Shown piece after piece: positions 34,983-43,426 of a stretch of 64,000 nucleotides of DNA. The stretch is from Pseudomonas sp. FP453. Lineage in GTDB: Bacteria; Pseudomonadota; Gammaproteobacteria; Pseudomonadales; Pseudomonadaceae. The stretch is from the NCBI RefSeq assembly GCF_030687495.1, contig NZ_CP117435.1, positions 2,918,501 to 2,982,500 on the forward strand, read 5' to 3'. A program made the translations under genes and the position numbers. The stretch's first letter is position 1, and the number at the start of each line of letters is the position of its first letter. The notes beneath the pieces were generated by a model. The model had not been told where the DNA came from, did no database searches, and was given only the letters and a program-made list of their open reading frames with translations.

Positions 34983-35933
34983 TCAGATGTGTTGGGTGCG
35001 CAGCTTGGGCACGCATAGCCTCGCCAACACATCCGCCAGCAGGTTCACCCCCACCACAAACGCCGCAATCGCACTCACCCCGCCTTGAATCACCGGCACG
35101 TCGCGCAGGCGAATCGCGTCGTTGAGCAAGCTGCCGACCCCCGGATACGTAAACGCCATCTCCACCAGCAACGTGCTGCTGAAAAACACGCTGAGGGTCA
35201 ACGCCAACCCCTGGATCAGCGGCAACACGGCGTTGGGCAAGGCATGCCCGAGCACCAGCCGCCAGGGTTGCAGGCCGCGCAGGCGGGCGGCTTCGAGGTA
35301 GTCGCTGTGCAGCGCTTCGATCATCGCCCCACGCACCAGGCGGATCAGGTACGGCGCGCTCGCCAATACAAGCGCGGCCACGGGCAGGACCAGGTAGCGC
35401 CCCTGGGTGAACGCCGAGTGTTCCGGGTCGAGCAGCGACACCGCCGGCAGCCAGGTGAACAGGCTGGTGGCGAACAGCATGATCAAGCCGATCGCCAGCA
35501 CAAACCCCGGCAATGATTTGAACATCACCAGCAGGGGCAGGGTCAGGCGGTCGATCCAGCGGTCGCGGTACAGGGCCAGCAGCGTGCCCAGCCCCACGGC
35601 CAGCAGCAGGTTGCACAGGGCAACCGGGATGAGCAGCGCGAGGGAGTTGGCGAAGCGTTGGCCCAGCAGTTGGGTCACGGCCACCTGGGAGTCCAGGGAC
35701 AGGCCCAGGTCACCGCCCAGCGCCGCGCCGAGCCAGTGCAGGTATTGCTGCCACAGCGGCAAATGCAAGCCCAACTGTTCGCGCAGCACCTGCAACGACG
35801 CCTCGGGCGCGCCCGGCCCGAGGATCACCCGCGCCGGGTCGGACGGCAGCAGGCGGATGGCGAGGAACACCAGCACGCTGATCAGCAGCACGCTGCCCAG
35901 CGCGGACAACAGGCGCCGTGCCAGCCCGCTCAC
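34983..35933 (-). CDS. ABC transporter permease, DppB/OppB type
   Basis: 316 residues from the GTG at 35933, which overlaps the binding protein stop (GTGA) and has AGGAG eight bases upstream; a GTG at 35951 is an alternative. Six membrane segments, with FLAIRLLPSDPARVILGPGA near the N-terminus and the EAA-loop sequence LHSDYLEAARLRGLQPWRLV typical of DppB. It is the last gene of the minus-strand operon, while its expected partners dppC and dppDF lie on the other strand just beyond the REPIN. Confidence 0.88.
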   Translation of the reverse strand: MSGLARRLLSALGSVLLISVLVFLAIRLLPSDPARVILGPGAPEASLQVLREQLGLHLPLWQQYLHWLGAALGGDLGLSLDSQVAVTQLLGQRFANSLALLIPVALCNLLLAVGLGTLLALYRDRWIDRLTLPLLVMFKSLPGFVLAIGLIMLFATSLFTWLPAVSLLDPEHSAFTQGRYLVLPVAALVLASAPYLIRLVRGAMIEALHSDYLEAARLRGLQPWRLVLGHALPNAVLPLIQGLALTLSVFFSSTLLVEMAFTYPGVGSLLNDAIRLRDVPVIQGGVSAIAAFVVGVNLLADVLARLCVPKLRTQHI

Positions 35934-37513
35934 GCCGGCTCCTTGAGCCACAGGCTGTCGAAGCGCCAGGTCGGGAACAGGGTTTTTTCCGCCTGGGCGC
36001 CGCCGACGCGCTGGGCGATGCCGTCGAGCAGGTTGGCGTAGCCCCAGATCAGCATGCCGCCTTTGTCATGCTGGATCTGCTGGGCTTCGTGCACCAGCAC
36101 ACGGCGTTTTTCCAGATCGGGTTGGGCCAGCGCCTCGAGGAACAGCTGGTCGAAGCGCGGGTCGCTGAAGTGGGTCTTGTTGGCCACCGACACCGGCGCG
36201 TCGGAGTGCAGCCCGCAGGTGAGGAACGGCGCGCCGATGCTGCCCCCGGTACTCAGCGGCCACTCGGTGAGTTGCGGGCCGTTGAAGGTCGCGCTGTCGA
36301 CCTGGCGCACGCGGATGTCCACGCCGGCACGCTTGGCCTGTTCGGCGAACACCAGCGCCGAGCCGACGCCGCCGCTGTCCTGGTCGGCCACCAGTTCCAC
36401 GCTCAAATGCTCCTGGCCGGCTTCGCGCAGCAAGGCCTTGGCGCGTTCCAGGTTGTAGCTGCGTTGCGGGATGCTGTGGTCGAAGGTCGGGTCGTTGGGC
36501 GCATACAGATCGTTGGCCACGCGGCCCTGGCCGTTGAGGGCGCGGGCCACCAGTTCTTCACGGTCGGCCATCAGGCGAAAGGCTTCGCGCACGCGCGGGT
36601 CGTTGAACGGTGCCTGGCTGAGGTTCATGTCGAAGGTCAGCCAGTTGCCGGTGACCGAGGTCAGCACTTGCAACTTCGGGTTGGCCTCGACCAGGCGCAG
36701 GTGCTCGTTGGCCAAGCCATTGGCCAGGTCGATCTGCCCGGATTGCAGGGCGCCCAGGCGTGAGGTCTGGTCCTTGAAGTCGATGATTTCCAATTCATCG
36801 GCGTAGGGCTTGCCGGCCTTGTAGTAGTTCTCGAAGCGGGTGAACAGCGAGCGTTGGCCGGGGGTGAAACTCTTCAGTTTGTAGGGGCCGGCGCCCACCG
36901 GGTTGGTCACTGGGTGATAGTCCACCGGCACGATGCCGCCGAAGTTGACCCAGGTTTCCGGCAACGGTACAAACCCGGCGCCGTCCTTGAAGCGCACGCG
37001 CAGGGTGCGGTTGTCGAGTTTCTCCAGGTTGTCGCGGTCGATCCAGTGCAGCAGCGCCGCGTAGGGCGAGGCCAGTTGTGGGTCGGTGAGGCGGCGGATG
37101 GAGAACACCAGGTCGTCGGCGTCGATGGTCTTGCCGTGGTGGAACTCCAGGTCCTTGTGCAGGCGCAGGGTCCAGGTGCGCGCGTCCGCGCTGACTTCGG
37201 CCTCTTCGGCGAGGGCCAGGCGCGGCAGCATGTTTTCGTCCCATTCCCACAGTTTGCTGTACAGCGCAAAGCCGCGAATGATGCCGCTGCCCACCGGTTT
37301 ATGGGCGTCGAGGTTGCCACTGCGGCTGCCGTCGATCACCCCCAGGCGCAGGCGCCCGCCGTACTGCGGGCCGGTTGGAGCACCGCTGGCCAAGGCCTGC
37401 GGTGCTGCGCCGTCGCCACAGGCACTGAGCAGGCTGCTGCCGAGTACCAGGCCAGAACCGAGGGTCAGGCTGTTGCCGAGAAAACGCCGGCGGCTGAAAA
37501 ACGTCGGGTCCAT
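35930..37513 (-). CDS. Family 5 solute-binding lipoprotein (peptide/nickel type)
   Basis: 527 residues from ATG 37513, whose first base is the last base of the upstream monooxygenase stop (TGATG). The signal combines a twin-arginine-like SRRRFLGNSLT with a lipobox, LLSACGDG, so the mature protein is a lipoprotein facing the periplasm. Family 5 blocks are LRLHKDLEFHHGKTIDADDL, DNRTLRVRFKDG and NLSQAPFNDPRVREAFRLM. It should deliver its ligand to the DppB/DppC permeases. The operon suggests a sulfur-containing peptide-like or bulky ligand, which is inference. Confidence 0.87.
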   Translation of the reverse strand: MDPTFFSRRRFLGNSLTLGSGLVLGSSLLSACGDGAAPQALASGAPTGPQYGGRLRLGVIDGSRSGNLDAHKPVGSGIIRGFALYSKLWEWDENMLPRLALAEEAEVSADARTWTLRLHKDLEFHHGKTIDADDLVFSIRRLTDPQLASPYAALLHWIDRDNLEKLDNRTLRVRFKDGAGFVPLPETWVNFGGIVPVDYHPVTNPVGAGPYKLKSFTPGQRSLFTRFENYYKAGKPYADELEIIDFKDQTSRLGALQSGQIDLANGLANEHLRLVEANPKLQVLTSVTGNWLTFDMNLSQAPFNDPRVREAFRLMADREELVARALNGQGRVANDLYAPNDPTFDHSIPQRSYNLERAKALLREAGQEHLSVELVADQDSGGVGSALVFAEQAKRAGVDIRVRQVDSATFNGPQLTEWPLSTGGSIGAPFLTCGLHSDAPVSVANKTHFSDPRFDQLFLEALAQPDLEKRRVLVHEAQQIQHDKGGMLIWGYANLLDGIAQRVGGAQAEKTLFPTWRFDSLWLKEPA

Positions 37514-38697
37514 CACGCCACCTGTTCGTTGGGTTGGGCCGGCTGCCGCGCTGCGGGTTGGCGCAGGTGGCGGAAGTGCGGAAGGATGTGTTCGCCCAGG
37601 CGGTAGTTTTCTTCCAGGTGCGGGTAGCCGGCGAGGAAAAACAGCTCGATGCCCACCGCGTTGTATTCGTGAATCCGTTCGATCACCTGGGCGTAGCTGC
37701 CCACCAGCGCCACGCCAGGCGGCACGCCGATATAGCCGAAGCCGGACCACACAGTGGGGTGGATGAAAAAGTCATCGAACCCGGGCGCTTGTTTTTGCGC
37801 GTATTCGTGTTCAAAACCGAGTTTGCGCGCCGAGCGCAGGCCGTCGTGGGCCGCCAGTTGCTGGACCACGCCCTTGGCCACGCCTTCGTCGAAAAAGCGC
37901 CGGGCCTCGGCACGGGCTTCTTCTTCAGTCGGGCGGGTGACCACATCGACGGACAAGCCAAAGCGCAGGTTGCCATTGCCATGGGCCACGGCGCGGCGGC
38001 GCACGTCGTCGATCAACGCGCGGATTTCTTCCGGGCGCTCGGCACGCATCAGGTAGTAATCGGCGTGTTTGGCCGCGAATTCGCGCGCGGCTTCGGAAGA
38101 GCCGGCGGTGCAGATCAGCGGCAGATCGGCTTTTTTCTGCGGGCCACGCAGGCCGCCGCCTTCGGCGCTGTAGTAGCGCCCGGCGTAGTGGAACTGTTCG
38201 TTGTTCCAGTAACCCTTGACCACATCCATGAACTCACTGGCCCGCGCATAACGCTCATCGTGGCCGGTGACGTCGCCAACCTGGCGCTGCATCACTTCGG
38301 AGCCGCCGTTGATGATGTTCCATACGAGGCGGTTGCCGCTGGCGCGCTGGTAGGTGGCGGCCATCTGCGCGGCCACGAACGGCGAGAAATGGAACGGCTG
38401 GAACGCACTGACGAATTTCAGCGTGCGGGTTTCCCGGGCCAGCAATGAGCAGACGGTCCAGGGTTCTTCGCCGCTGGGCGCGTTGACCATCAGCACACCG
38501 CTGAAGCGGTTGATCTCGGCGGCACGGGCGATCTGCCCGAGGTAGTCGATGTAGGTGAACGGGTCGCCGACGGCGAAGTCCGAGACGGCGCCGCTGTTGT
38601 TTTCCGGGGCTTGCCAGTCGCCGCGGTTGCGCGGGTCGCCGGGGAGGAATTGGGTTTCGCCATGCAGGGGCAGGCGGGTGAAAAAGTCGATGCTCAT
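37513..38697 (-). CDS. SsuD-type FMNH2-dependent monooxygenase (LLM family), copy 2
   Basis: 394 residues from ATG 38697 (a TTG precedes it). Luciferase-like fold: SIDFFTRLPLHGET, FTYIDYLGQIARAAEINRFS, VWNIINGGSEVMQRQVGD, IHPTVWSGFGYIGVPPGVAL and the C-terminal FFLAGYPHLEENYRLGEHIL. It is closer to the copy at 49869 than to copy 1, as the shared FTYIDY and YPHLEE-type blocks show. It lies between an SsuA-like binding protein and the family 5 binding protein in one operon, so uptake and C-S cleavage are made together. It needs FMNH2 from a reductase outside the window. Confidence 0.86.
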   Translation of the reverse strand: MSIDFFTRLPLHGETQFLPGDPRNRGDWQAPENNSGAVSDFAVGDPFTYIDYLGQIARAAEINRFSGVLMVNAPSGEEPWTVCSLLARETRTLKFVSAFQPFHFSPFVAAQMAATYQRASGNRLVWNIINGGSEVMQRQVGDVTGHDERYARASEFMDVVKGYWNNEQFHYAGRYYSAEGGGLRGPQKKADLPLICTAGSSEAAREFAAKHADYYLMRAERPEEIRALIDDVRRRAVAHGNGNLRFGLSVDVVTRPTEEEARAEARRFFDEGVAKGVVQQLAAHDGLRSARKLGFEHEYAQKQAPGFDDFFIHPTVWSGFGYIGVPPGVALVGSYAQVIERIHEYNAVGIELFFLAGYPHLEENYRLGEHILPHFRHLRQPAARQPAQPNEQVA

Positions 38698-38718
38698 CAA
38701 GCAGTCTCCGGGGAAAAA

Positions 38719-39789
38719 TTAGCGGGCGCGTTCGACCTGGGCCTTGAGGTTGGGCCACAGGTCGATCAGGCCAAGATCACGAATCGCCTGGTCGGTGAAA
38801 CGGGTGGCCAGGGCCTGGCTGAAGTCGGGCTGGCTGCTGATCAACTGGTTGTCGAGGGCGTACTGGGACAGCGCGGCGAAGTGCTTGAGCAACTGCGCAT
38901 CGGTCTTCGGTGCCCAGCGCTGCACCCACGGCACCGGGTCGCCCTGATCATCACGGCGCAACACGCTTTGCGGGGTGCCGGCCAGGGACGAGAAGCGGTA
39001 GTACTCGTCGCTGTTGTGCTCATCGGCCAACCATTGGCTGGCCTTGACCCAGGCGGTGGCGACCAGTTGGGTCAGTTGCGGCTGGTCGTCGACAAAACGT
39101 TCGGTGCCCCACAGGTCCGAGGCCAGGCGCCAGTCGGCGTCGCCTTGCTTGCTGGACCAGAGCACCCGGCCGACCTGCTTGTCTTCGAGCAGATAGGCCT
39201 CGCTGAGCAGCACGGCGGCATCGACCTTGCCCGCCGACACCGCCGCCGCGCCGACCTGCGGGTTGATATTGGCGATCTTGAAGTCCTTCAGCGCCAAACC
39301 CTGGCTGGCGAGGAACTGGCTGAACGGAAACTCCCACGGCCGCCCACGGTGCAGGGCCAGGCGCTTGCCCTTGAGGTCGCCGATGGACTGCGCGGGCGAA
39401 TCCTTGGGTACCACCAGGTAGATGTTGTTGCCGCTGCCGCCGGGCACCACCAGTTTGCCGGGCACGCCACCGGCCAGGGCGATCACTGACGGCAGGTCGC
39501 CGCGCACGGCAAAGTCCAGGTCGTTGTTGGAGAAGCCTTCGTTGATCTGCGGGCCGGCATTGGCGTGGGGCAGGGCTTGCCACTCCAGGGCAACCCCGCG
39601 TTGCTTCAGCTGCTGTTCCAACCAACCTTCTTCAATCACGCGCCCGGGAATGCCGCCAAACACCGGCTTGCCGCCCTGGGTGAACGAGACGATGCCGATG
39701 CGTACGCTGCTTGGTGTGTCGGCAGCGAACACGCTCAGCGCGGGAATCAGGGCCAGTGCGGCGATCAGACGTTTATAGGCAAGCTTCAT
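38719..39789 (-). CDS. ABC sulfonate-type solute-binding protein, SsuA-like
   Basis: 356 residues with a Sec signal (MKLAYKRLIAALALIPALSVF, cleavage after FAA). SsuA/NMT1-type fold: SVRIGIVSFTQGGKP, EGFSNNDLDFAVRGDLPSVI, GNNIYLVVPKDSPAQSIGDL and GKVDAAVLLSEAYLLEDK. It would bind sulfonates or related anions in the periplasm for an SsuBC-type importer. The only SsuB/SsuC-type genes nearby are in a separate operon at 42606-44961, on the far side of the sfnR-like gene. Its start overlaps the M20 gene stop (ATGA). Confidence 0.86.
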   Translation of the reverse strand: MKLAYKRLIAALALIPALSVFAADTPSSVRIGIVSFTQGGKPVFGGIPGRVIEEGWLEQQLKQRGVALEWQALPHANAGPQINEGFSNNDLDFAVRGDLPSVIALAGGVPGKLVVPGGSGNNIYLVVPKDSPAQSIGDLKGKRLALHRGRPWEFPFSQFLASQGLALKDFKIANINPQVGAAAVSAGKVDAAVLLSEAYLLEDKQVGRVLWSSKQGDADWRLASDLWGTERFVDDQPQLTQLVATAWVKASQWLADEHNSDEYYRFSSLAGTPQSVLRRDDQGDPVPWVQRWAPKTDAQLLKHFAALSQYALDNQLISSQPDFSQALATRFTDQAIRDLGLIDLWPNLKAQVERAR

Positions 39790-41135
39790 GGTTGTGCTCC
39801 AAAGCCATTGTTGACGAGATAGGCCAGGGTCACGCGGGACAGCGCGCGCACGCCCACCGGCAGCGCGTTGTCGTCCACCAGGAACTTGGGTGAGTGGTTG
39901 GGCCAGGTGTGCGCCGGATCGATGCCATCGGGCGTCACCCCGAGGCCGAAGAACACGCCGGGGATCTTGCGCGAGTACTCGGCGAAGTCGTCCGCCGCGT
40001 AGACGCCGGATTCGATGTCCACCGGCAGCTTGGATGAGGCTTTGAGCTGGGGCAGCAAGGCATCCACCAGCGCGCTGTTGTTGTAGCCCGCCGGGTACGT
40101 CGGGGTGACGTCGATGCTGGCGCTGGCGCCGGCACTCTCGGCGATCTTGCTGGCGGTGCGGCGCAGGCGTTCGATCACGTCGTCGCGCTGGGCCTGGCTC
40201 AAGGTGCGCACGGTGCCTTCCAGGCGCACTTGCGCGGGGATGATGTTACTGCGCACGCCGGCGTCGATGCGCCCGACGGAAATCACCGGTGCCGGCAGCG
40301 CCACCAGGTCCATCTGCCGGCTCGGGATGGTTTGCCAGCCGAGCACGATCTGCGCGGCCAGGGGGATCGGGTCGATGCCGGCCCAGGGGAAGGCGCCGTG
40401 GGTTTGCGCGCCGGTCACGGTGGCGACGAAGGTGTCGGCCGCTGCCGTGGTGCGCTCGCGGCTGATGGACAGCGAACCGGACACGCCACGCCCCACATGC
40501 AGGCCGAAAATCGCCTGGGGCGCCGGCTCGGCCAGCACGCCTTGTTCGATCATCAGGCGGGCGCCACCTTTCTCGCCGACCGGCACGCCTTCCTCGGCGG
40601 GCTGGAAGATGAACTTGACGGTGCCGGGCAGGCTGTCCTTGTGCTTGGCCAGCACTTCGGCCACCCCCAGCACAATCGCGATGTGCGCGTCATGGCCGCA
40701 GGCGTGCATCACGCCGACGGTCTTGCCGGCCTGGCTGAAATCGTTGCCGCTGTAGGGCACGCTGACGGTGGAGGCGTAGGGCAGGCCGGTTTGCTCGGTG
40801 ACGGGCAGCGCGTCCAGTTCGGAGCGGATTGCGACCACCGGGCCGGGTTTGCCGCCGCGCAGAATCGCCACCACGCCGGTGTGGGCCACTTCGGTCTGCA
40901 CCGTCAGTCCCAGCTCACGCAAGCGCTGAGCGACGCGTTTGGCCGTCTCGAACTCGCGGTTGCCCAGCTCGGGATGCTGGTGGATGGCATGGCGCAGTTC
41001 GATCAACTGCGGGGTGGCGCGCTGGATGTCCTGGTCCAGTTGGCTCAACCGTTGCGGGTCGATTTCAACGGCGCTGGCCAGGGGCGCGACGAGCAAGGCG
41101 GCGAGCAGCGCGGGGAGGGGGCGGGTCAAATTCAT
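39786..41135 (-). CDS. Exported M20 family amidohydrolase
   Basis: 449 residues from ATG 41135 with a Sec signal (PLPALLAALLVAPLASAVEI). Metal-binding and catalytic blocks of the M20D amidohydrolase/carboxypeptidase group are intact: RHAIHQHPELGNREFETA, MHACGHDAHIAI, FIFQPAEEG and the dimerisation-domain TQTHGAFPW-like segment. These enzymes hydrolyse N-acyl amino acids or similar amides; most are cytoplasmic, so periplasmic export is notable. It is the first gene of the M20-ssuA-ssuD-dppA-dppB operon and is preceded by a sigma-54 promoter. It may release a sulfur compound from an N-acyl conjugate before uptake. That role is inference. Confidence 0.86.
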   Translation of the reverse strand: MNLTRPLPALLAALLVAPLASAVEIDPQRLSQLDQDIQRATPQLIELRHAIHQHPELGNREFETAKRVAQRLRELGLTVQTEVAHTGVVAILRGGKPGPVVAIRSELDALPVTEQTGLPYASTVSVPYSGNDFSQAGKTVGVMHACGHDAHIAIVLGVAEVLAKHKDSLPGTVKFIFQPAEEGVPVGEKGGARLMIEQGVLAEPAPQAIFGLHVGRGVSGSLSISRERTTAAADTFVATVTGAQTHGAFPWAGIDPIPLAAQIVLGWQTIPSRQMDLVALPAPVISVGRIDAGVRSNIIPAQVRLEGTVRTLSQAQRDDVIERLRRTASKIAESAGASASIDVTPTYPAGYNNSALVDALLPQLKASSKLPVDIESGVYAADDFAEYSRKIPGVFFGLGVTPDGIDPAHTWPNHSPKFLVDDNALPVGVRALSRVTLAYLVNNGFGAQP

Positions 41136-41177
41136 GCAAAAGCCTCGGGGTTCAAACGACAGATGCCGAGGGACAAC

Positions 41178-41192
41178 GCAGAATGCATGCCA
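41178..41192 (-). promoter_or_regulatory. Sigma-54 promoter for the M20/ssuA/ssuD/dppAB-like operon
   Basis: TGGCATGCATTCTGC on the minus strand, GG-N10-GC spacing exact, 42 bases upstream of the M20 start and 52 bases from the nearer candidate enhancer. Confidence 0.8.
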
Positions 41193-41244
41193 GGCGCCCC
41201 TATCCACTGTTTCCGGGGTTTTACGGCGTTTTCGAGGGGGCTTT

Positions 41245-41293
41245 TGCTGAATCAGCAGCGCCTCGTTGCTGATGGATTGCTGCTCCAGCAGCA
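41245..41293. promoter_or_regulatory. Candidate enhancer pair between the M20 operon and the sfnR-like gene
   Basis: TGCTGC-TCCA-GCAGCA at 41278-41293 is perfect and extends to 7-bp arms (TGCTGCT and AGCAGCA). TGCTGA-ATCA-GCAGCG at 41245-41260 differs at one base per half. Centres are 33 bases apart. The adjoining stretch 41294-41345 is AT-rich and may hold the sfnR-like gene's own promoter, where no -24/-12 sequence is seen. Confidence 0.75.
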
Positions 41294-41402
41294 GTGAATC
41301 TCATATTCGTTATTGGAATATTCAAATGCCAATTAATAATTATTTTATCTATGCGGCTTGGTTCACTATGGCGCCCAAGTACTTTGGAAACAGGACCGTA
41401 AG

Positions 41403-42470
41403 ATGTCATTGCTCACCCACCCCAACGCCCGTGAACTGAGCAAAACGGTGCGGGCCACCGTACTGGTTTTCAAAGACCCGCGTTCCCAGGAACTGCTCAA
41501 CCGCATCGAGCGCCTGGCGCCCAGTGAAGCCAACGCGCTGATCATCGGCGAGACCGGCACCGGCAAGGAACTGGTCGCACGGCAGATCCACAACCTGAGC
41601 CGCCGCAGCCAGGCCAACTTCGTCGCGGTGAACTGCGGCGCGTTCCCCGAAACCCTGGTCGAGAGCGAACTGTTCGGCCATGAGAAGGGCGCCTTCACCG
41701 GCGCCACGCAGAACAAGGCCGGTTGGTTTGAAGCGGCCAACGGCGGCACTTTGTTCCTCGACGAAATCGGCGATTTGCCGTTGGGCATGCAGGTCAAGTT
41801 GCTGCGGGTGTTGCAGGAGCGCGAAGTGGTGCGCCTGGGCTCGCGCACGCCGATTCCGATCAACGTGCGGCTGGTGGCGGCGACCAATATCAACCTGGCG
41901 GATGCGGTGGTCGCGGGTAATTTTCGCGAGGATCTGTTTTACCGCCTGCACGTGGCAACCATCCGCCTGCCGCCGCTGCGCGAGCGCCCGGGAGATATCC
42001 TGCCGCTCACCGAATTCTTTGTCGCCGAACACTGCCGGCGCCTGGGCTACAGCAGCGCGCAACTCAGCCCCGAGGCCGAGCGCAAGCTGTTGGCGCATAA
42101 CTGGCCGGGGAATATCCGTGAGCTGGAAAACGCCATTCATCACGCGCTGCTGGTGTGCCGCCAGCAGTTGATCCAACCGGGGGATTTGCACCTGGTGGAG
42201 ATGAGCGCGGCGGTGCGCCAGGAGATCCAGGCGCTGCCTGCTGCCGGCGCTGACCTGGAGTCGGCGTTGATCAGTTTGTTCGAGAAGAACCTGGACAACC
42301 TGTTCGATCATATCGAGGAGCAGGTGTTTCGTACGGCGTACCAGTTCTGCCATGGCAACCAGTTGCAGACGGGGCGGTTGCTGGGGATCAGCCGCAATAT
42401 TGTGCGGGCGCGGCTGGAGAAGATTGGCGAGTTGCCGCCGATTGGGGGGTATCCGGTCAAGGTTGACTGA
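41403..42470 (+). CDS. Sigma-54-dependent activator, SfnR-like, no N-terminal sensor domain
   Basis: 355 residues from ATG 41403. After about 30 residues the AAA+ domain starts: Walker A GETGTGKE, the sigma-54 contact loop GAFTGA intact, Walker [11 protein letters not shown], and the R-finger region [10 protein letters not shown] Fis-type helix-turn-helix ends the protein ([20 protein letters not shown]). There is no receiver, GAF or PAS domain, the design of SfnR, which activates organosulfur genes under sulfate limitation and is itself controlled at transcription by CysB. It is the only sigma-54 activator in the window and the obvious candidate for the seven -24/-12 promoters around it. Confidence 0.88.
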   Translation: MSLLTHPNARELSKTVRATVLVFKDPRSQELLNRIERLAPSEANALIIGETGTGKELVARQIHNLSRRSQANFVAVNCGAFPETLVESELFGHEKGAFTGATQNKAGWFEAANGGTLFLDEIGDLPLGMQVKLLRVLQEREVVRLGSRTPIPINVRLVAATNINLADAVVAGNFREDLFYRLHVATIRLPPLRERPGDILPLTEFFVAEHCRRLGYSSAQLSPEAERKLLAHNWPGNIRELENAIHHALLVCRQQLIQPGDLHLVEMSAAVRQEIQALPAAGADLESALISLFEKNLDNLFDHIEEQVFRTAYQFCHGNQLQTGRLLGISRNIVRARLEKIGELPPIGGYPVKVD

Positions 42471-42487
42471 CCCAACACCATCCCCCC

Positions 42488-42577
42488 TGTGGGAGCGGGC
42501 TTGCCCGCGATAGCGGTGGATCAGTCAACAGAGGTATTGGCTGACAGTCCGCCATCGCGGGCAAGCCCGCTCCCACA
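42488..42577. repeat. REPIN between convergent genes
   Basis: TGTGGGAGCGGGCTTGCCCG opens the left arm and the matching complement ends at 42577 (GGGCAAGCCCGCTCCCACA). Arms are well preserved. It lies between the sfnR-like stop and the SsuB-like stop, again a convergent junction. Confidence 0.92.
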
Positions 42578-42605
42578 CAAGCCTGTTTCCACAGGGTTGG
42601 CAGTG

Positions 42606-43409
42606 TCAGGCCTGATGTTCGCCCAGTAACTCAGCGCGCAACTGCGCCTTCAACCCATGCAACTCTGGCGACAGATGATCCCTCGGATGGGGCAAACCCA
42701 CCGCAATCTCCCGCCGAATCCTGCCCGGATGCGCCTGCATCACAATCACCCGATCCCCCAGGTACAGCGCTTCTTCGATGTCATGGGTGACCATGATCAC
42801 CGTGCACCGCTGCTTGACCCAGATGCGTTGCAGTTCCTGTTGCAGGTACACCCGGGTGAGGGCATCCAGGGCGCCCAGGGGTTCGTCGAGCAGCAGCACT
42901 TTTGGCGTGTTGATCAACGCGCGGGCGATGGCGGCGCGTTGGGCCATGCCACCGGAGAGTTGGTGCGGGTAGGCGTCGGCAAAGCCTTCGAGGTTGACCT
43001 TGGCGATGTGTTCGTCCACCAACTGCTGCTTGGTCTTGGCGCTCAGGCGGTGGTTTTTCAGGGCCAGGGCGATGTTCTGGCTGACGGTCATCCACGGGAA
43101 CAGACGATGGTCCTGGAACACGATGCCACGGTCGAGGCTGGTGCCGGTGACGGGTTGGCCGTCGAGGAGGATCTGGCCGCGGTAGTCGTTGTCCAGGCCG
43201 AGGATCAGCCGCAGCAAGGTGGATTTGCCGCAGCCGCTGGGGCCGACGATGCTGACGAACTCGCCGGGGGCGACATTGAGGTCGATGCCGTCGAGCACGG
43301 GCAGGCGTTGGCCCTTGAGGCTGTAGTCCTTGCTCAACCCTTTGATTTCAAGGGCGCCGGGCAGGATGTGGGGTGTCAGGGAAACAATGTCCGGTGCGAT
43401 TGCAGTCAT
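42606..43409 (-). CDS. ABC transporter ATP-binding protein, SsuB-like
   Basis: 267 residues from ATG 43409. Walker A GPSGCGKSTL, Q-loop FQDHRLFPWMTV, signature LSGGMAQR and Walker B VLLLDEPLGALD are all present. The DHRLFPW block is characteristic of the nitrate/sulfonate/taurine group. It powers sulfonate-type import together with the two permeases upstream (17-base gap). No binding protein is in this operon; the SsuA-like protein at 38719 is the likely partner. Confidence 0.9.
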   Translation of the reverse strand: MTAIAPDIVSLTPHILPGALEIKGLSKDYSLKGQRLPVLDGIDLNVAPGEFVSIVGPSGCGKSTLLRLILGLDNDYRGQILLDGQPVTGTSLDRGIVFQDHRLFPWMTVSQNIALALKNHRLSAKTKQQLVDEHIAKVNLEGFADAYPHQLSGGMAQRAAIARALINTPKVLLLDEPLGALDALTRVYLQQELQRIWVKQRCTVIMVTHDIEEALYLGDRVIVMQAHPGRIRREIAVGLPHPRDHLSPELHGLKAQLRAELLGEHQA

Positions 43410-43426
43410 GTCCAAGCCTTCCAGAA

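Noticed and set aside
41294..41402. A sigma-54 promoter for the sfnR-like gene itself
   Set aside because: No TGG-N9/10-TGC sequence with correct spacing is present; the AT-rich leader fits a sigma-70/CysB-type promoter better, but I cannot identify one with confidence.
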